A stretch of 64,000 nt of DNA from contig JAOANR010000002.1 in NCBI GenBank assembly GCA_030278955.1, positions 23,484,057 through 23,548,056 on the forward strand, written 5' to 3'. Under the pieces are notes generated by a model, which was given only the letters and a program-made list of their open reading frames with translations, ran no database searches and was not told where the DNA came from. This document shows positions 1 to 10,858 of this stretch, piece after piece (the first letter of the stretch is position 1; each line of letters starts with the position of its first letter). Origin of the DNA: Hygrophila difformis. Its lineage: Eukaryota > Streptophyta > Magnoliopsida > Lamiales > Acanthaceae. The position numbers and the translations under genes were made by a program.

Positions 1-709
1 AAGCTTCCGACTTTGGCCACGATTTCAAATCGGAAGAAGAAATCCAATGTTAGATCGAGTTTTCGGGTTCAAAAACTTAAATGGAAACCTATGGACGACT
101 TACCACAGTTTAGAACACTGAGGATCTTGTATTCCACGCCTCCTCCGTCGGTTTTCGTCGCCGGGAAGTGAACGGAAAGTCGTCGGGAAGTCGCCGGAAG
201 GTGTTTTGGCTTTGGAGAGAGTTTGGGAGAGCTCTAGAGTGAATGGAGGCTGACAAATGGAGTGGGAATCAACCCTCCTTCGACCTAATTCACCTTCCCC
301 CGTCCAAAATCCGCTTTCCAAAGTCGGGGGGTTGAATTATGGTAAGAAATCGCCGAAAACGCGCAACTTGCCAAATTCTGTGGGACCACGCGGGGTTGGC
401 GCGCCTTTTGGCCAAACCCGCCCGGCCAGCGCGCGGTCCCCGCCAGGACTGCGGTCCGGGAGGGTCCGTGCGATCCGATCCGTCGGGTCTTTTTCTCCTC
501 TCTTTCGGACTTCTATCCTTCCACGTTTTCGTGCTCGATTTTCTGGGTCATTTTCAGATTGTGCTTCTCATCATAAATTTATTCCGACTCGATTCGATTT
601 CATGTGTTCGGGTTCGTCGGGTTCTAAATCGTCGTCTTTTGACTTCCATGCATTTCCGATTTTACGGGCTAATTCCTATTTTTATATTCTAAAATTTACG
701 GGTGTTACA
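1..709 (-). repeat. Partial LTR of minus-strand gypsy element F (3' LTR)
   Basis: Read on the minus strand, the LTR starts with TGTAACACCCG at 709 and runs off the left window edge. It contains a CpG-rich stretch (about 385-480) and a splice-donor-like GGTAAGT (plus 98-104). Both are also present in the LTRs of elements A, B, C and D. The adjoining bases 710-727 are the polypurine tract on the minus strand, so this is a 3' LTR with its internal region to the right. No gene is seen here; the open frames are LTR shadows. Confidence 0.75.
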
Positions 710-945
710 GTCTACCCCCCTTAAGAACCAACTTCGTCCTCGAAGTTGCTCTTCATCCTCTCGAGAGTTCGGGAATTGTTTGATTAGCGATTGTATTATT
801 GTGTGTCGTTGTTTGTTATTATTTGACTGAACCCAGAATTGAAATTTCCGAGTTGCCTACGTACCCCGTGAAGGGATCAAGTCATTACGTAGTTCAAAAC
901 AATTTGAATTTGTTTCTTTGGGGTACAGAGTATTCGTACACGATA
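710..945 (-). mobile_element. 3' internal end of element F: polypurine tract, hairpin and conserved spacer
   Basis: On the minus strand the order is conserved spacer (about 840-940), then hairpin CAACTTCG-AGGA-CGAAGTTG (729-748), then purine tract AAGGGGGGTAGAC, then the LTR. The spacer includes the reverse complement of GGGATCAAGTCATTACGTAG, a block also found beside the LTRs of A, B and C. The rest of F's internal region is missing. Around 945 the sequence changes to the end of plus-strand element C. Confidence 0.65.
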
Positions 946-1353
946 TCCGGAAATATTCGGGTTGTCACACTGATGAACCTTGAGCAAGGAGGGTGACAAG
1001 GAACAAGATCAAAACCCGAACCTTCTTGAGAATAATATATAGGCAGTTATGGGGACATAACTGTAATCTTAAGGGGGGAGGATGTAACAACCCTAATATT
1101 ATGTATCCCAAATCAATAAATAAACAAATTTAAATTGTTTTGAACTACGTTATGACTTGATCCCTTCGCGGGGTACGTAGGCAACCTGGAAATTTTGAAT
1201 TCTGGATTCAATCAAACAATATAATAAAATAACACACACAATATCATGCAATAACACACAATAATACAATATCACAATATCACAAAAACGTAGTGAACGA
1301 AAGAACCTAAAGCGCAACTTCGAGAACGAAGTTGTTTCTTAAGAGGGGTAGAC
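946..1353 (+). mobile_element. 3' internal end of plus-strand element C with two hairpin/polypurine modules
   Basis: Module 1 is hairpin CAGTTATG-GGGA-CATAACTG (1,044-1,063), followed by AAGGGGGGAGGATG and the LTR-like start TGTAACAACCC (1,083). Module 2 is hairpin CAACTTCG-AGAA-CGAAGTTG (1,315-1,334), followed by AAGAGGGGTAGAC and the LTR start TGTAATACCC (1,354). The frame GCA GTT ATG GGG ACA TAA ends inside hairpin 1, matching the pol C-terminus (V-M-G-T-stop) seen in elements A and B. No other coding sequence of C remains. Confidence 0.65.
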
Positions 1354-3488
1354 TGTAATACCCGAGAATTTGTTCTTAAGGTCACAAGCAACCCTAGTAT
1401 GACACGCAACTTCGGCGTCCAAAGGAATAAAATTAGTTTCTTAATCCGATCAAGGTCGAAATATCTGCGAGAAGAAGAAAATAATTTATCACAATAAATT
1501 ATTGCTCGGAAATGAAACGCCGATAGATTCAAAAATTCAAAATGGAATAAGAGAGGGAAAGGAAGCCCGAAGACATTCCATGAATCGAGTCAAAATAATT
1601 GGAATTAAATTCAAGAAAGAAAAGAATTTTAATTCCAAGAACCGTGAAGTCGAAAATGATTTAAATAAATAAATCATTGCACGAGAATCGAAAAGCGACG
1701 AATTCAATGCCGATGAACTCAAACTCGACGGATTCAAGATTTTAAATACGAAATTAATTTAAGTAGAAATGAATTTAGGACAGAAATCGTAATCCGAGAA
1801 TGACCCGAAAACTCGAGCCTGAAAACGTAGGAGGATAGAAGCCCAAAAGAGAGGAGAAAAGGCTCGACGGATCGCACGACCCGGCCCAGGCCGCAGCCCT
1901 GGCGTGAGCCGCGCGGTCTCCGTGCGGTCTAGAAGTATAGCGCGCCAAGACCGCGCCACTACAGAGGCAGCTGCACACTTGCATGTTTTCGACGATTTCT
2001 TGCCATATTTTCGACCCCCTACTATGGAAACACAATCACCATTGAGGGAAGGGGATATGGGACGATTTTGTGAATCCTAACTCTCTAAATTCAGATTCAT
2101 AGACCCTAAATCAACTAGAAGGCAGCCTCCACTCTCTCACTTTCTCTCCCACCACCATTCAAATCGAAAAACCCCAAAATCCCTTGTGTTCTTGAGTTTC
2201 CGACGACCGAATCGGAACAAGAAGGACTTGAGAAGGACAAGACAGACCCTAGGACGTTGGTAAGTGGTTTTTGAGTTTTCCTACACATTTTTTTAATCCA
2301 AAAATCCGATCTAACTAGGGATTTTTACTTGCGAATTTGGTTCGGGGATGTTGGAAGAGGAAATCGAGTTGAGGAGATTCGTTCGTGACATCCCGTGGAT
2401 TCCGGACGACCCCGTGACCTCCTAGACATCACCCAATGCAAGATAATGCCTTACATATCAATATTGGTGGTTTAGAACCGTTCGAAACATTAGCTTTAAA
2501 TACAACACTAAAATCGGACATAAAAGATTCAATCTTTACGCGTTTTCTGAGATTGGCCAAAAAACCCTATTTTGAGAACCGAAATGAAAAAATCCAAACT
2601 AGAGATTTGTTCCTAACATCTTAATCTAGGTTGTGTCAAAATTTCATGCATTTTCATTAAGATTTGATACCCCAAATCACACCGAATATTTTCTGTAAAG
2701 CATGAACTTTTCAAAAATCAAGACAGATTACATGGTCGAACTTGATGTGCATTTTTCTATAACTTTTGATCAAAACTAATCTTTGGTGAAAACATAAAGT
2801 TGTAGATAATTGTCTTGATAACATTCCTGTAAAATTTCGTGCATTTTCATTAAATTTTTGATAGCCAAAACCTGTATTGAATACACTGTGTCCGTGAAGA
2901 AAAAGTCGACAGATTTTAAGTCCGAACTTAGTGAATTAATCTGACTTAATCCGTAATGAATTTGCATAATATGCCTCTAATAAAACTTGTTTATCTTGGC
3001 ATCTTTTAAGTGCCTGTAAAATTTCATAAATTTTGGAGGTCGTTTGCTATGTCAAGAACTCTTTTGAAAATCAGTACGCTGTTTAGAAAAAGTTGGCAGA
3101 TTTTATACTTGGCAAAACTTGTAAAATTTCACTCGTTTCCTCACCTATTTTCGAAAAACTTAAAACATGAAAGTTGTTGAGCTGCTGTGAAAATTTCAAG
3201 TCTATTGTCTTTGAAATGAATTTTTAAACTGAGATGGCGTAAACTGTGGCAATGGCTTGGTTGAAATGTTAAAAACTCAACTTTTGAGAAACACATGATT
3301 TGTGAGATATGTCTAAACAATAAAAACATTTTTTAATAATCCCATGAACCTAGGTTGAGTGAAATCTATGCTTAAACCAGAGGGTGAGTGCTCTGCAGGG
3401 TGACCCTCTGTCTTCTTTACGTCGTGCCTACAAGGACGACAGTGACCCGATATTAGATATTGAGCCCAAACGGTAGTTGTGCACATGG

Positions 3489-3682
3489 CTTGCCAAATCG
3501 GCAGTGAGATATACACGGCCTGCCCGAGTGGCAGTGAAACCGCTTGAAAAGCCTGACAATCGATAGTTGATATACACGGCTGTCAAAACGGCAGTCGATA
3601 CACGGAGCTTGCCCAATAGCAATCGATACACAGAGCTTGCCAAATGGCAATCGATACACAGAGCTTGCCAAGATGGCAGTGA
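3489..3682 (+). repeat. Tandem hairpin array in LTR C
   Basis: About seven units of 28-35 bp, each with a 4-5 bp inverted repeat around a 4-5 nt loop. Examples are TTGCC-AAAT-GGCAA, CTGCC-CGAGT-GGCAG and TTGCC-AAGAT-GGCAG, separated by variants of TCGATACACAGAG. The outer pair changes from T-A to C-G between units, so pairing is kept. The array lies between the splice-donor-like site and the LTR end. Confidence 0.7.
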
Positions 3683-4036
3683 AATACATAAACTTGAGAT
3701 ATGAGACATGCGAGAACTAGTTGAACCTTGATTGGTAGTAACGGGAGAAAATCTAAAAGACTTAAATTTTTATTTATTTACTTGTGTCGTTAATTATGCA
3801 TTTTTAATTATGTCTATAAATTTATGCATATACCTTAAATCATCGTTTTTAAATTAAATTGATTATGAGAAATTATGGATTTTACTCTTGTCTAAAATAG
3901 CATGCTTAAAATGAATTTTTAAAATTTAATAATTTATAACCCCTTTATTGCTATGCTAAGAATTGTCTTACTCAATATTTTATATACTGATAAAACCCAT
4001 TGTTTATTTTTCTTTACAGAGTATGGAGAAATGGCA

Positions 4037-6601
4037 TGTAACACCCCGGATTTGATAATCCAGGCCGGGATGTCACCGCCACATCTCCCTAGCAAGACAC
4101 AGCTTCCCGAGCTCACTAAGGAAATACAAGGCTTATGGGTACGTAAAAGATTTAAAAACATTGCAATATTGAGTCCGGAAAATAATACTTTGTTCAAAAT
4201 ACGGAAGTAGTAATCATCCATGCACGAAATAGAGGAAATGCAGCGGAAAAGTAATCACGGCCAACATGGCCAAAACTCGGGTTTAACAGGCCCGATTTAA
4301 AACAGTACTGAAGTGCAAGAAATAGAAGTGTTTATGAAATAGTTTCCCCCAATGCATGAGCATGCATCACTCGACATACTCTGTAAAAGAAAAATAACAA
4401 CGGGTTTATCAGTATAAAAATATACCGAGTAAGTTAATCCCTAACTAAACAATTTAAGGGGTTACATGTGTTTAATTCAAATTACACTTTTCATGCATTA
4501 CGAAATTAATTTAAAATTCATAGCTCACTCGCAGCGGAAGAACACGATTAATTTATTCAGGATGAGAATACATAATTTAAGGACTTAATTTAAAAGCGTA
4601 ATTTAAAAGCATAATTTAATAACGTAATTTAGAAGCATAATTTAAAACGTGATAAATAAATTCAGCATAATTAAATACGCACACAAGTCTTATATTTTTA
4701 TTCCGCAAACTAAGAAGAGGACACCATAACGGGGAGATCACTAACGAGGCAATCTCAGTTCGTAGGACCACTAACGAGGCAGTCCAAATAAATGGGAGAC
4801 CACTAACGAGGCAGTCTCAATAATTGTAGGACCACTAACGAGGCAGTCCACATAAATACAGCGCGCGGGATCACTAACGAGGCAATCTCAGATAGTAGGG
4901 AGACCACTAACGAGGCAGTCTCAAAAATAATAGCATGAAGATCGGCTCAGCCTAGTGAACGGGATTTTTCGAAAGTTCATGTTTCAACGATTACAAGATA
5001 TTCGATATCGCATTTCGTAGTTCGAGTTTTCTCAAGTTCGAAAAATCCAATTTATCACAGTTTACGCCTTTTTAAATTAAAAATTCGTCTTTTAACCAAA
5101 AATTCTGAAATTTATATAGTAGCTCAAGTACACCCATACGAACAACTTTCATGTTTTAAGTTTTCGGAAATAAGGTTTCGAAGTAAGTCGAATTTCGAGT
5201 TCTTTACGAGAGAAAATTTCTGCCCGAAAGTTTCATTCTGTCACAGTTTCGTACAACGCCGATTAAAAATTCATTTTAAATCCAATTGGTCCGAAATTTT
5301 TACAGGATGTAGATAACACCTTAATGAACAACTTTCATGTTTTAAGATTTTGGAAATAATGAGTTTAAATGTTCAAAAATCGACACCAACACACTGCTTA
5401 CGCGCGGATTCAAAAATCTGTTTGAAACAGGTTCTGAATTCATCAATTTTGGCATATCAAATGAACTCCAAAATTCATTAAATTTTATATGCATAATTTA
5501 GACATAATTATCTACAATTTTCATGTAGAAATATAAGGTTGAATCGATCTAGAAATGGGTGAAAAATATGCATCAAGTCGAGTCAATGAAACTGTACAGA
5601 TTTCAAACGTTCGGGTTTTATACAGAAACTTTACGGTACGATTTGGGGTAACAAAACTTTATGAAAATGGCTGAAATTTTGACATAAGATAGATAAAAGT
5701 CTTATGAATAAAATCTATGTTGAAAAGTTTTCGGTTTGAATTCCCTAAGGTCGGGTTTTATGCGAGTTTCTGAAATTGGTCGAAAATAGGGTTTTTGAAA
5801 ACCGGTTTTAGTTACGTGCCTAGATCTTAAGTTTTAAACGACAATAAACCACAAAATTGAAGAGTAAGGTCTTAACTTGCTTAGTTAGGGAATAGGGTTG
5901 TTGTAAGGGCTTTTCGAATGTCCTAAGGTTGCGACGAACGGCCAACTTCTCCGATCGCTTTTTGTTCGCCCCCCGACGTGAAATCGTAGCAAAGGAACGA
6001 GTGTTGGATTTTGGATTTCTGAGACTTATGGACGAAATTAACACTATGACATAACTTACCAAGGTTCAAAAAGGCAGTGGCTTTGTCCCGCTCGTCCCGT
6101 CTTTGCCAGAATACTCGTCAGAAGGTCGCCGGAAGGTCGTCGGAAAGGTGTTTGGCTTTAGGAGAGATTGAGGGTTGTTGGGGGGCTGCTGAAGGGTGAA
6201 TAGAGTGGGGGAGGCAGATGTAGGTCGGATAAAAGCTTCCCCACTCGTTCAATTTACTTACCAAAGTCGGGAGGCGAAATTTTGGCAAGAAATCGCCATG
6301 ATCGCGTGATCTGCCGCGTTCAGCGCTCCCACGCAGAGTTGGCGCGTTCCCACGCGGCCAGGTGCAGCCAGCGCCCGGACCTCGGTCCGGGCGCGTCGTG
6401 CAATCCGTCGGGTCCTTTCCTCCTCTCTTTCGGACTTCCATCCTTCTACATTTTCGACTCGATTTTCTGGATCATTCACGGTTCGAATTTTCCATCTAGA
6501 ATTTATTACGAGTTCGGGTTGATGCTTGTAACATCTCCGTGCGATAATTTATCTAATTAAATTAGTTCCGATTTCTCTTAACAATTTTCTCGGGTATTAC
6601 A
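4037..6601 (-). repeat. 3' (left) LTR of element A
   Basis: 2,565 bp. In minus orientation it begins TGTAATACCCGAG (6,601) and ends CCGGGGTGTTACA (4,037). Along the element's sense it holds a CpG-rich dyad block (6,300-6,415), a CT-rich leader, a donor-like GGTAAGT (plus 6,054-6,060), then the hairpin array (4,733-4,923). It contains no gene. Confidence 0.85.
4733..4923 (-). repeat. Tandem hairpin array in LTR of element A
   Basis: Six units about 32 bp apart with invariant loop CACTAACGAGGC. Stems alternate: GAGAT/ATCTC, GGAC/GTCC, GAGAC/GTCTC. The stem base next to the loop changes together with its partner (C-G versus T-A), which indicates maintained pairing. Counterparts are at 11,935-12,125 (right LTR of A), 13,411-13,626 and 19,964-20,120 (LTRs of B). 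Confidence 0.8.
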
Positions 6602-6838
6602 GTCTACCCCCCTTAAGAATCAACTTCGCCCTCAAAGTTGTGTTTCGGTTTCCCCGAGTTAAATGTTAGGACGCTTTCGGTTATGTTTTTATTTTGTGAT
6701 TTATTTTGTGACTTAACTTAGAATTTTGATTTCCAAGCTGCCTACGTACCCGGTGAAGGGATCAAGTCATAACGTAGTTCAAAATAATTCGGATTTATTT
6801 TTCTCGGGTGTTACATCCTCCCCCCCTTAGGAATACAG
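6602..6838 (-). other. Element A: hairpin/polypurine module 2, conserved spacer, module 1
   Basis: Minus-strand order: hairpin 1 (6,836-6,855, CAGTTATG-GGGA-CATAACTG), purine tract, an LTR-like start TGTAACACCCGAG (at 6,815), a spacer of about 180 bp, hairpin 2 (6,621-6,640, CAACTTTG-AGGG-CGAAGTTG, with one G-T wobble), purine tract AAGGGGGGTAGAC, and the actual LTR start at 6,601. The LTR match with 23,046 shows that A uses the second start. In element B the spacer belongs to the LTR. Confidence 0.7.
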
Positions 6839-7165
6839 TTATGTCCCCATAACTGTGGTCGGGTCATCTTGGAAGAGGGTCGGGTAACGTTGTTTCATAT
6901 CGGCTTCCAATTCGCATGTTGCCGACTCGGTTTCGTGCTTAGACCAAAGGACCTTGACCATCCTCACGGTTTTATTCCTCGTTAATCTCTCTCCTTCATG
7001 TCAAGTATTCGCACCGGAACTTCCTCATAGTTCAAGTCATCCTCAAATTCAATTTCTTCCGGTTGAAGCACATGGGTCGGGTCGTGCACATACTTCTTCA
7101 ATTGGAAGACGTATCCACTGCCCCTATCTGAGATGATGTCGTGTGGCACTCCATGCCATCATACC
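6839..7165 (-). pseudogene. Pol C-terminal remnant of element A: integrase scrap fused to chromodomain end
   Basis: Reading the minus strand from 7,165, one frame gives an integrase-core motif (IDNVV, one stop, [12 protein letters not shown]). It then jumps to the integrase C-terminal motif QLKKYVHDPTHVLQP, so the middle of the integrase is deleted. A chromodomain-like stretch follows (EEVPVRILD, then VRMVKVLWSKHETE, then LEADMKQRYPTLFQ) with a frameshift near the K-E-R segment. The Trp expected before ELEAD is Cys. The reading frame ends V-M-G-T-stop, with the TAA (plus 6,839-6,841) inside hairpin 1. This places A with chromodomain (Tekay/Del-type) gypsy elements. The fragment cannot encode a working integrase. 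Confidence 0.75.
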
Positions 7166-7451
7166 ACATTATCAATGCATGCTCGGCTAGGTGAGTAGTG
7201 TAAAGCAAAAGAAAATAAGGCAAAAATCAAAAAAAAAAATAACGCGTTTTTCGTGTCCCGCGCGGTGTCCGCGCGGTATGGGGTTTCAACGCGCGGGGAC
7301 CACGCGGGCGTGGCAGTTTGAAAAATAAGGGCTCGCGCCCCGCGCGAGCCACTTCCCCCATTTCCCATCCGAGACCACTTCACATTTTCTCTCAAATTCG
7401 CCGTCTCGTTCCCAACTTTTCCCGGTTCCGGCTTCGATTTTGCTTTGTAAG
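7166..7451 (+). promoter_or_regulatory. Presumed promoter and 5'-UTR exon of antisense gene in element A
   Basis: This stretch has no ORF of its own but closely matches 16,020-16,355 in element B. Both contain CpG-rich dyads (CCGCGCGGT repeats, GGGCTCGCGC/GCGCGAGCC) followed by the shared CCACTTCCCCCATTT and a CT-rich leader ending in a splice donor (AAG|GTATGT at 7,452). I infer a CpG-rich, TATA-less promoter and a non-coding first exon; the transcription start is not visible. Confidence 0.5.
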
Positions 7452-8073
7452 GTATGTACCTACTACTTTCACTTACCAATTTCAATTTTTATACTTTGAA
7501 CGACTTGATTTGTGAAGGGATTTAGAAATTAGGGTTTATGTACAAAAATTGGGGATTTGTTATTTTTAGGCTTGATTCGTGCAAATTGGTGAGTTTATAT
7601 GATGTTTGATGCTATTCTCGTTGTTTTGGAAGTATTTGTGCATCAATGTGTACTTAATTTGAAGAATTCCTTGCTAAATTTTAGATTTGTAGAGAGGATG
7701 TGAAATTTCCGTTTTACATAGGTATTGCGGGCATGAGAATGATTTCATTGTTGTTGTTTTATGCCCTAATGTGATGTTGAGTCGTTGATTAAGTAATTTC
7801 TTCAATTTGTGGAAAATTTACATATGTTGGTAAGTAACTTTGGTTTTGGTTTATTGCGCACATAGCGTGTTCGACGAAATGTCACAGTGGGTTTTGGAAT
7901 TTGTTTGGGCATGTTCTTTGGTTTGATTACCCTTCGGTTTGTATTGGTGAACTATTAGACTTTGCACCCTCTTGGATTGCTCCCGTTGGGGCCTATACTT
8001 GATGTTTTTGCGTTCTCTGCTTGATAGTTATTGTGTGGAATTTAGCCTTATAATTGGTATTGGTTCCTTGCAG
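7452..8073 (+). other. 5'-UTR intron of antisense gene in element A (622 nt)
   Basis: GTATGT donor at 7,452 and TTCCTTGCAG acceptor ending at 8,073. The matching intron in element B is also 622 nt. The body is T-rich with no ORF, as expected of a plant intron. Confidence 0.65.
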
Positions 8074-8074
8074 G

Positions 8075-9395
8075 ATGTTGCTTTTCTTATGGGTTCTCTG
8101 GGCGTCTCTCATGGTTCTTCCGGGGGCCAAGAGACGAGCTACTCGGCGCGATGCGGCTGGCCCTAGCACTGCCGCTCCGGTGATGCCGGATTTTGATGAG
8201 AGCGAATCCGATGAGGACGAGGAGCAGCGGGGTCCGAGACTCAGGGGTCTCCCTGACGAGGTGCGTCCCCACCAGCATGATAGGTTTCATTTTAGGACGA
8301 GGGCCGCCCAGGACTTCTATTTCGACGAGCTTCGTCGAAACAGCGCTTATGTTCCCGAGAGAGGCATGTTCCCTGATCATTTGAGCGATGATAGGGTCAG
8401 TGCGGTCTTCGAGCACCTTCAGTGGACTAGGCTCGCACGTCACCCCGAGGGCGTTGCCTCCGGTTATCTGGCTATGGAGGTTATCGCCAACATTGGCGGT
8501 CTTGGGGAGGGTGACGACTTATCCCGAGTATGGGTTCGTGGTCGCTACCTAGACTTCAGTGCTCGGGCGATCAATGTCTATTTCAGTCTGCCTGACGATG
8601 GCGCATTCCGTCCACAGCCTGAGGGCCGTGTTATTGCTCCTGCGTGGGGTATCTTATGTACCATGGTGGCTCCTCAGCTCGAGCACGATCATGAGTTGCG
8701 GTTGACGACGATGGACACCCCTTGGCGAGAGCTCAGCCAGATATGGTTAGGGCGCGTCCGGCCGATTACCCGGAGCCATATCGTCCTGGATCATGTCTAT
8801 GTTACCATTTGCTTTATCGCGCGAGGCGGTAGGGTGAATGTGGGAGCTTGTATTGAGGACAATTTGAGGGGTATGCGGAGAGGACGAGGGAGTAGGGTGA
8901 TTACCCATATTCACCTCATTCTTGTACGCGGCGCAGGGGATTCGCACGACACCAAAGACAGATCCGTACGAGTTAGCAGCGGGTGGTTATTACCGTATCC
9001 CGACTTACACTGTTCTGCGTAACGCCTTACGTCGTGGAGTTCCTCGGGCTGTACTTCGCCCGCAGCCTGATGATGGCGGCTTGATTCTAGTTGTTCCTCC
9101 GGAGCAGCCACCCCCTCCTCCAGTAGTTCCACCTCCTGCAGTGGCGCCTCAGGGCCAGGAGATGACTCAGATGCTGCAGATGATGCAGGAGATACGGGTC
9201 GGTATGGATGTCGGGTTTGCAGCTGGGCAGGCTCGTTACGACGCCTTGGATGCTAGGATGGACCTATACCAGGCTCGTATGGATACGATTACTACGAGAC
9301 AGCTGGAGCAGCAGGCCACTATGACTGACATGTATGCCTATATGCGGCAGATGGATGACTACATGCGTCGGCAGTTCCCGCCTCCTGATCCGTGA
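8075..9395 (+). pseudogene. Antisense plant transposon-associated protein (PF20167-like), frameshifted copy in element A
   Basis: The gene lies opposite to the LTR polarity. The ATG at 8,075 follows the intron acceptor by one base. The N-terminus (MLLFLWVLWASLMVLP) is hydrophobic and signal-like, followed by an acidic Ser/Glu-rich linker. The core motifs YFDELRRN, RGRYLDFSARAINVYF, WLGRVRPITRSHIVLDHVY and NVGACIEDNLRG match the family annotated as putative plant transposon protein (PF20167). Compared with B's intact copy, a short deletion near 8,925 shifts the frame after VITHIHLI. The C-terminal part continues in another frame (8,922-9,395) with the proline run, a Gln/Met-rich helix and the terminal MRRQFPPPDP. 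The function of this family is unknown to me. The original protein would be about 435 aa. Confidence 0.75.
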
Positions 9396-10432
9396 TCTTT
9401 CGTATTCGCATTTCCATTTCGGGTTCATAGAGGAAGTATTTGTTTGGTTGTCTCTTTAAGAATATGATTCTGCTGTCTGTAATGTCGTAGTTTATGTTTC
9501 CGTTGTGTTAACGCCTAGTTATCTGTTTAACTTCCGTTAGTTGTTTGTTGCTGTTTAGAGAATGTGGTTGAATTACTCTGTCTTAGTTTATGATTCTGCA
9601 GTAAAAGTACCTACCCTTTTTCTGAATCCGGTTGAATCCGGTTCCTAATACGCGGTCTTGCACTCAATGGCCCAGTCGTATTTCGCTCCTTTCTTGAAGC
9701 ACCGACTTAGGTCTATGCTATATCTTGCCATCGAAGCCAGCAAGATTGTGGAGATTTTGTAAAGGGTTTCACTGGGATGTCAACAGCCCAGTTGAGAAAG
9801 GAGAAAAGGTGGGGCCTTGGCGGTTGGCAGCCCAAAGGCAGAGCAGAGGAGCTTGAATATTTAAAGCTTCAAAAGTGGAAGGAAGGAAAGGAGGGTTTAG
9901 AGTGAAGGTTGGCGCTTTCGTGGTGGTTTCTATCTTGCAAAAGGGAAGAGGAAGAATTTCGGGCAATTTCCCTGAATTAGAGGCTCTGCGCCTGTATGTG
10001 ATTATCTGATGTGGGTTTCATGCAACAATTATATGGTTTGTGCCCATGTAATCTAAAACAGAGGACTTTGAATAGACGACCGTTTCCCTCCCAAAAGATT
10101 GTTTGGAGTTTATTGTACTATGCGTTGGCATTGGGGTTTTTTTTTCGTGGAGACCCTAGGGTCTAAAGTTTTAGGGTTTAGGGTTAGGGTGCCCTTGTTT
10201 AATTTTTAACTCTATAATATGTATTTATATTATTTATTTATTTTTACTTTGTTCCTTTATTCGATGGAGTTTCCTCAAATTAATTAATAAAATGTAAGGA
10301 ATAATTTAAATATCCTCGCATATAAGATAAAAGCTTGTAATTTTATTCCTCCAGGGAAAAACTCTTATTGGTTACAAGCATTTGAAATGGAAATAGGAGT
10401 GCTGCTAATAGTACGGAAAGGGAAATATACTA
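9396..10432. other. Non-coding segment between the two convergent ORFs of element A
   Basis: About 1 kb between the end of the plus-strand PF20167-like gene and the end of minus-strand ORF0. It likely contains both 3' UTRs. I see no coding signal. Three short telomere-like TTTAGGG-type words occur near 10,172-10,190, too few to be meaningful. Confidence 0.5.
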
Positions 10433-10858
10433 CTAATAGTGCATAGCTGGATCACTAAATCTAAAACGAATGGTAGGCGCGTCCTCGATGGGATCATCCT
10501 CATCGCTCGATACATCGATGGGCATGGCGACGTTGGGGGCAGGCCCCGGGTTCTGAAGAACCGCTCCATCCACGTCCTGGGCTGGGTTAGTCAATTCCCA
10601 GCCCAGGGTCTCCACTTGCTCCTCCAAGTCATCACCCTTGTCTTGGAGCTGGGCCACTTGGGCTTGGAGCTGCGTGACTTGATCCTGCAGCTGGGTTATG
10701 TGGTGATGGTCTGTCTCCCTAAGATGACCCAGATGGGCCAGGTTACCCTCCAACTGTCCTACCCGCGTCTTGAAATAATTGATATGCTGTTGGGACTCGA
10801 GGTATGCATTCATCAGTTTTACCATCAGGTTGATCATGTTTGCATTTGGTTCGGCCAT
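10433..10858 (-). CDS. ORF0: small coiled-coil protein, element A
   Basis: 141 aa, starting MAEPNANM. Residues about 15-90 form Gln/Leu/Asp heptads (e.g. QLQDQVTQLQAQVAQLQDK), consistent with a coiled coil. The tail is acidic (DVSSDEDDPIEDAP). It lies between the PBS and the missing gag, on the LTR sense strand. The ATG (plus 10,856-10,858) follows directly after ATTAG, as if it were the first base after a 3' splice site. A homologue of the same design is in B (18,998-19,375), and a diverged one in G (31,516-31,973). The role is unknown; a multimerising or nucleic-acid accessory protein is only a guess. Nothing homologous to gag is visible. Confidence 0.7.
   Translation of the reverse strand: MAEPNANMINLMVKLMNAYLESQQHINYFKTRVGQLEGNLAHLGHLRETDHHHITQLQDQVTQLQAQVAQLQDKGDDLEEQVETLGWELTNPAQDVDGAVLQNPGPAPNVAMPIDVSSDEDDPIEDAPTIRFRFSDPAMHY

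Noticed and set aside
4733..4923. CRISPR-like look of regularly spaced repeats
   Set aside because: Eukaryotic LTR context, spacers not unique, repeats form stem-loops that vary; no cas genes.
10165..10195. Telomere-like TTTAGGG words
   Set aside because: Only about three imperfect units; expected by chance in AT-rich plant DNA.
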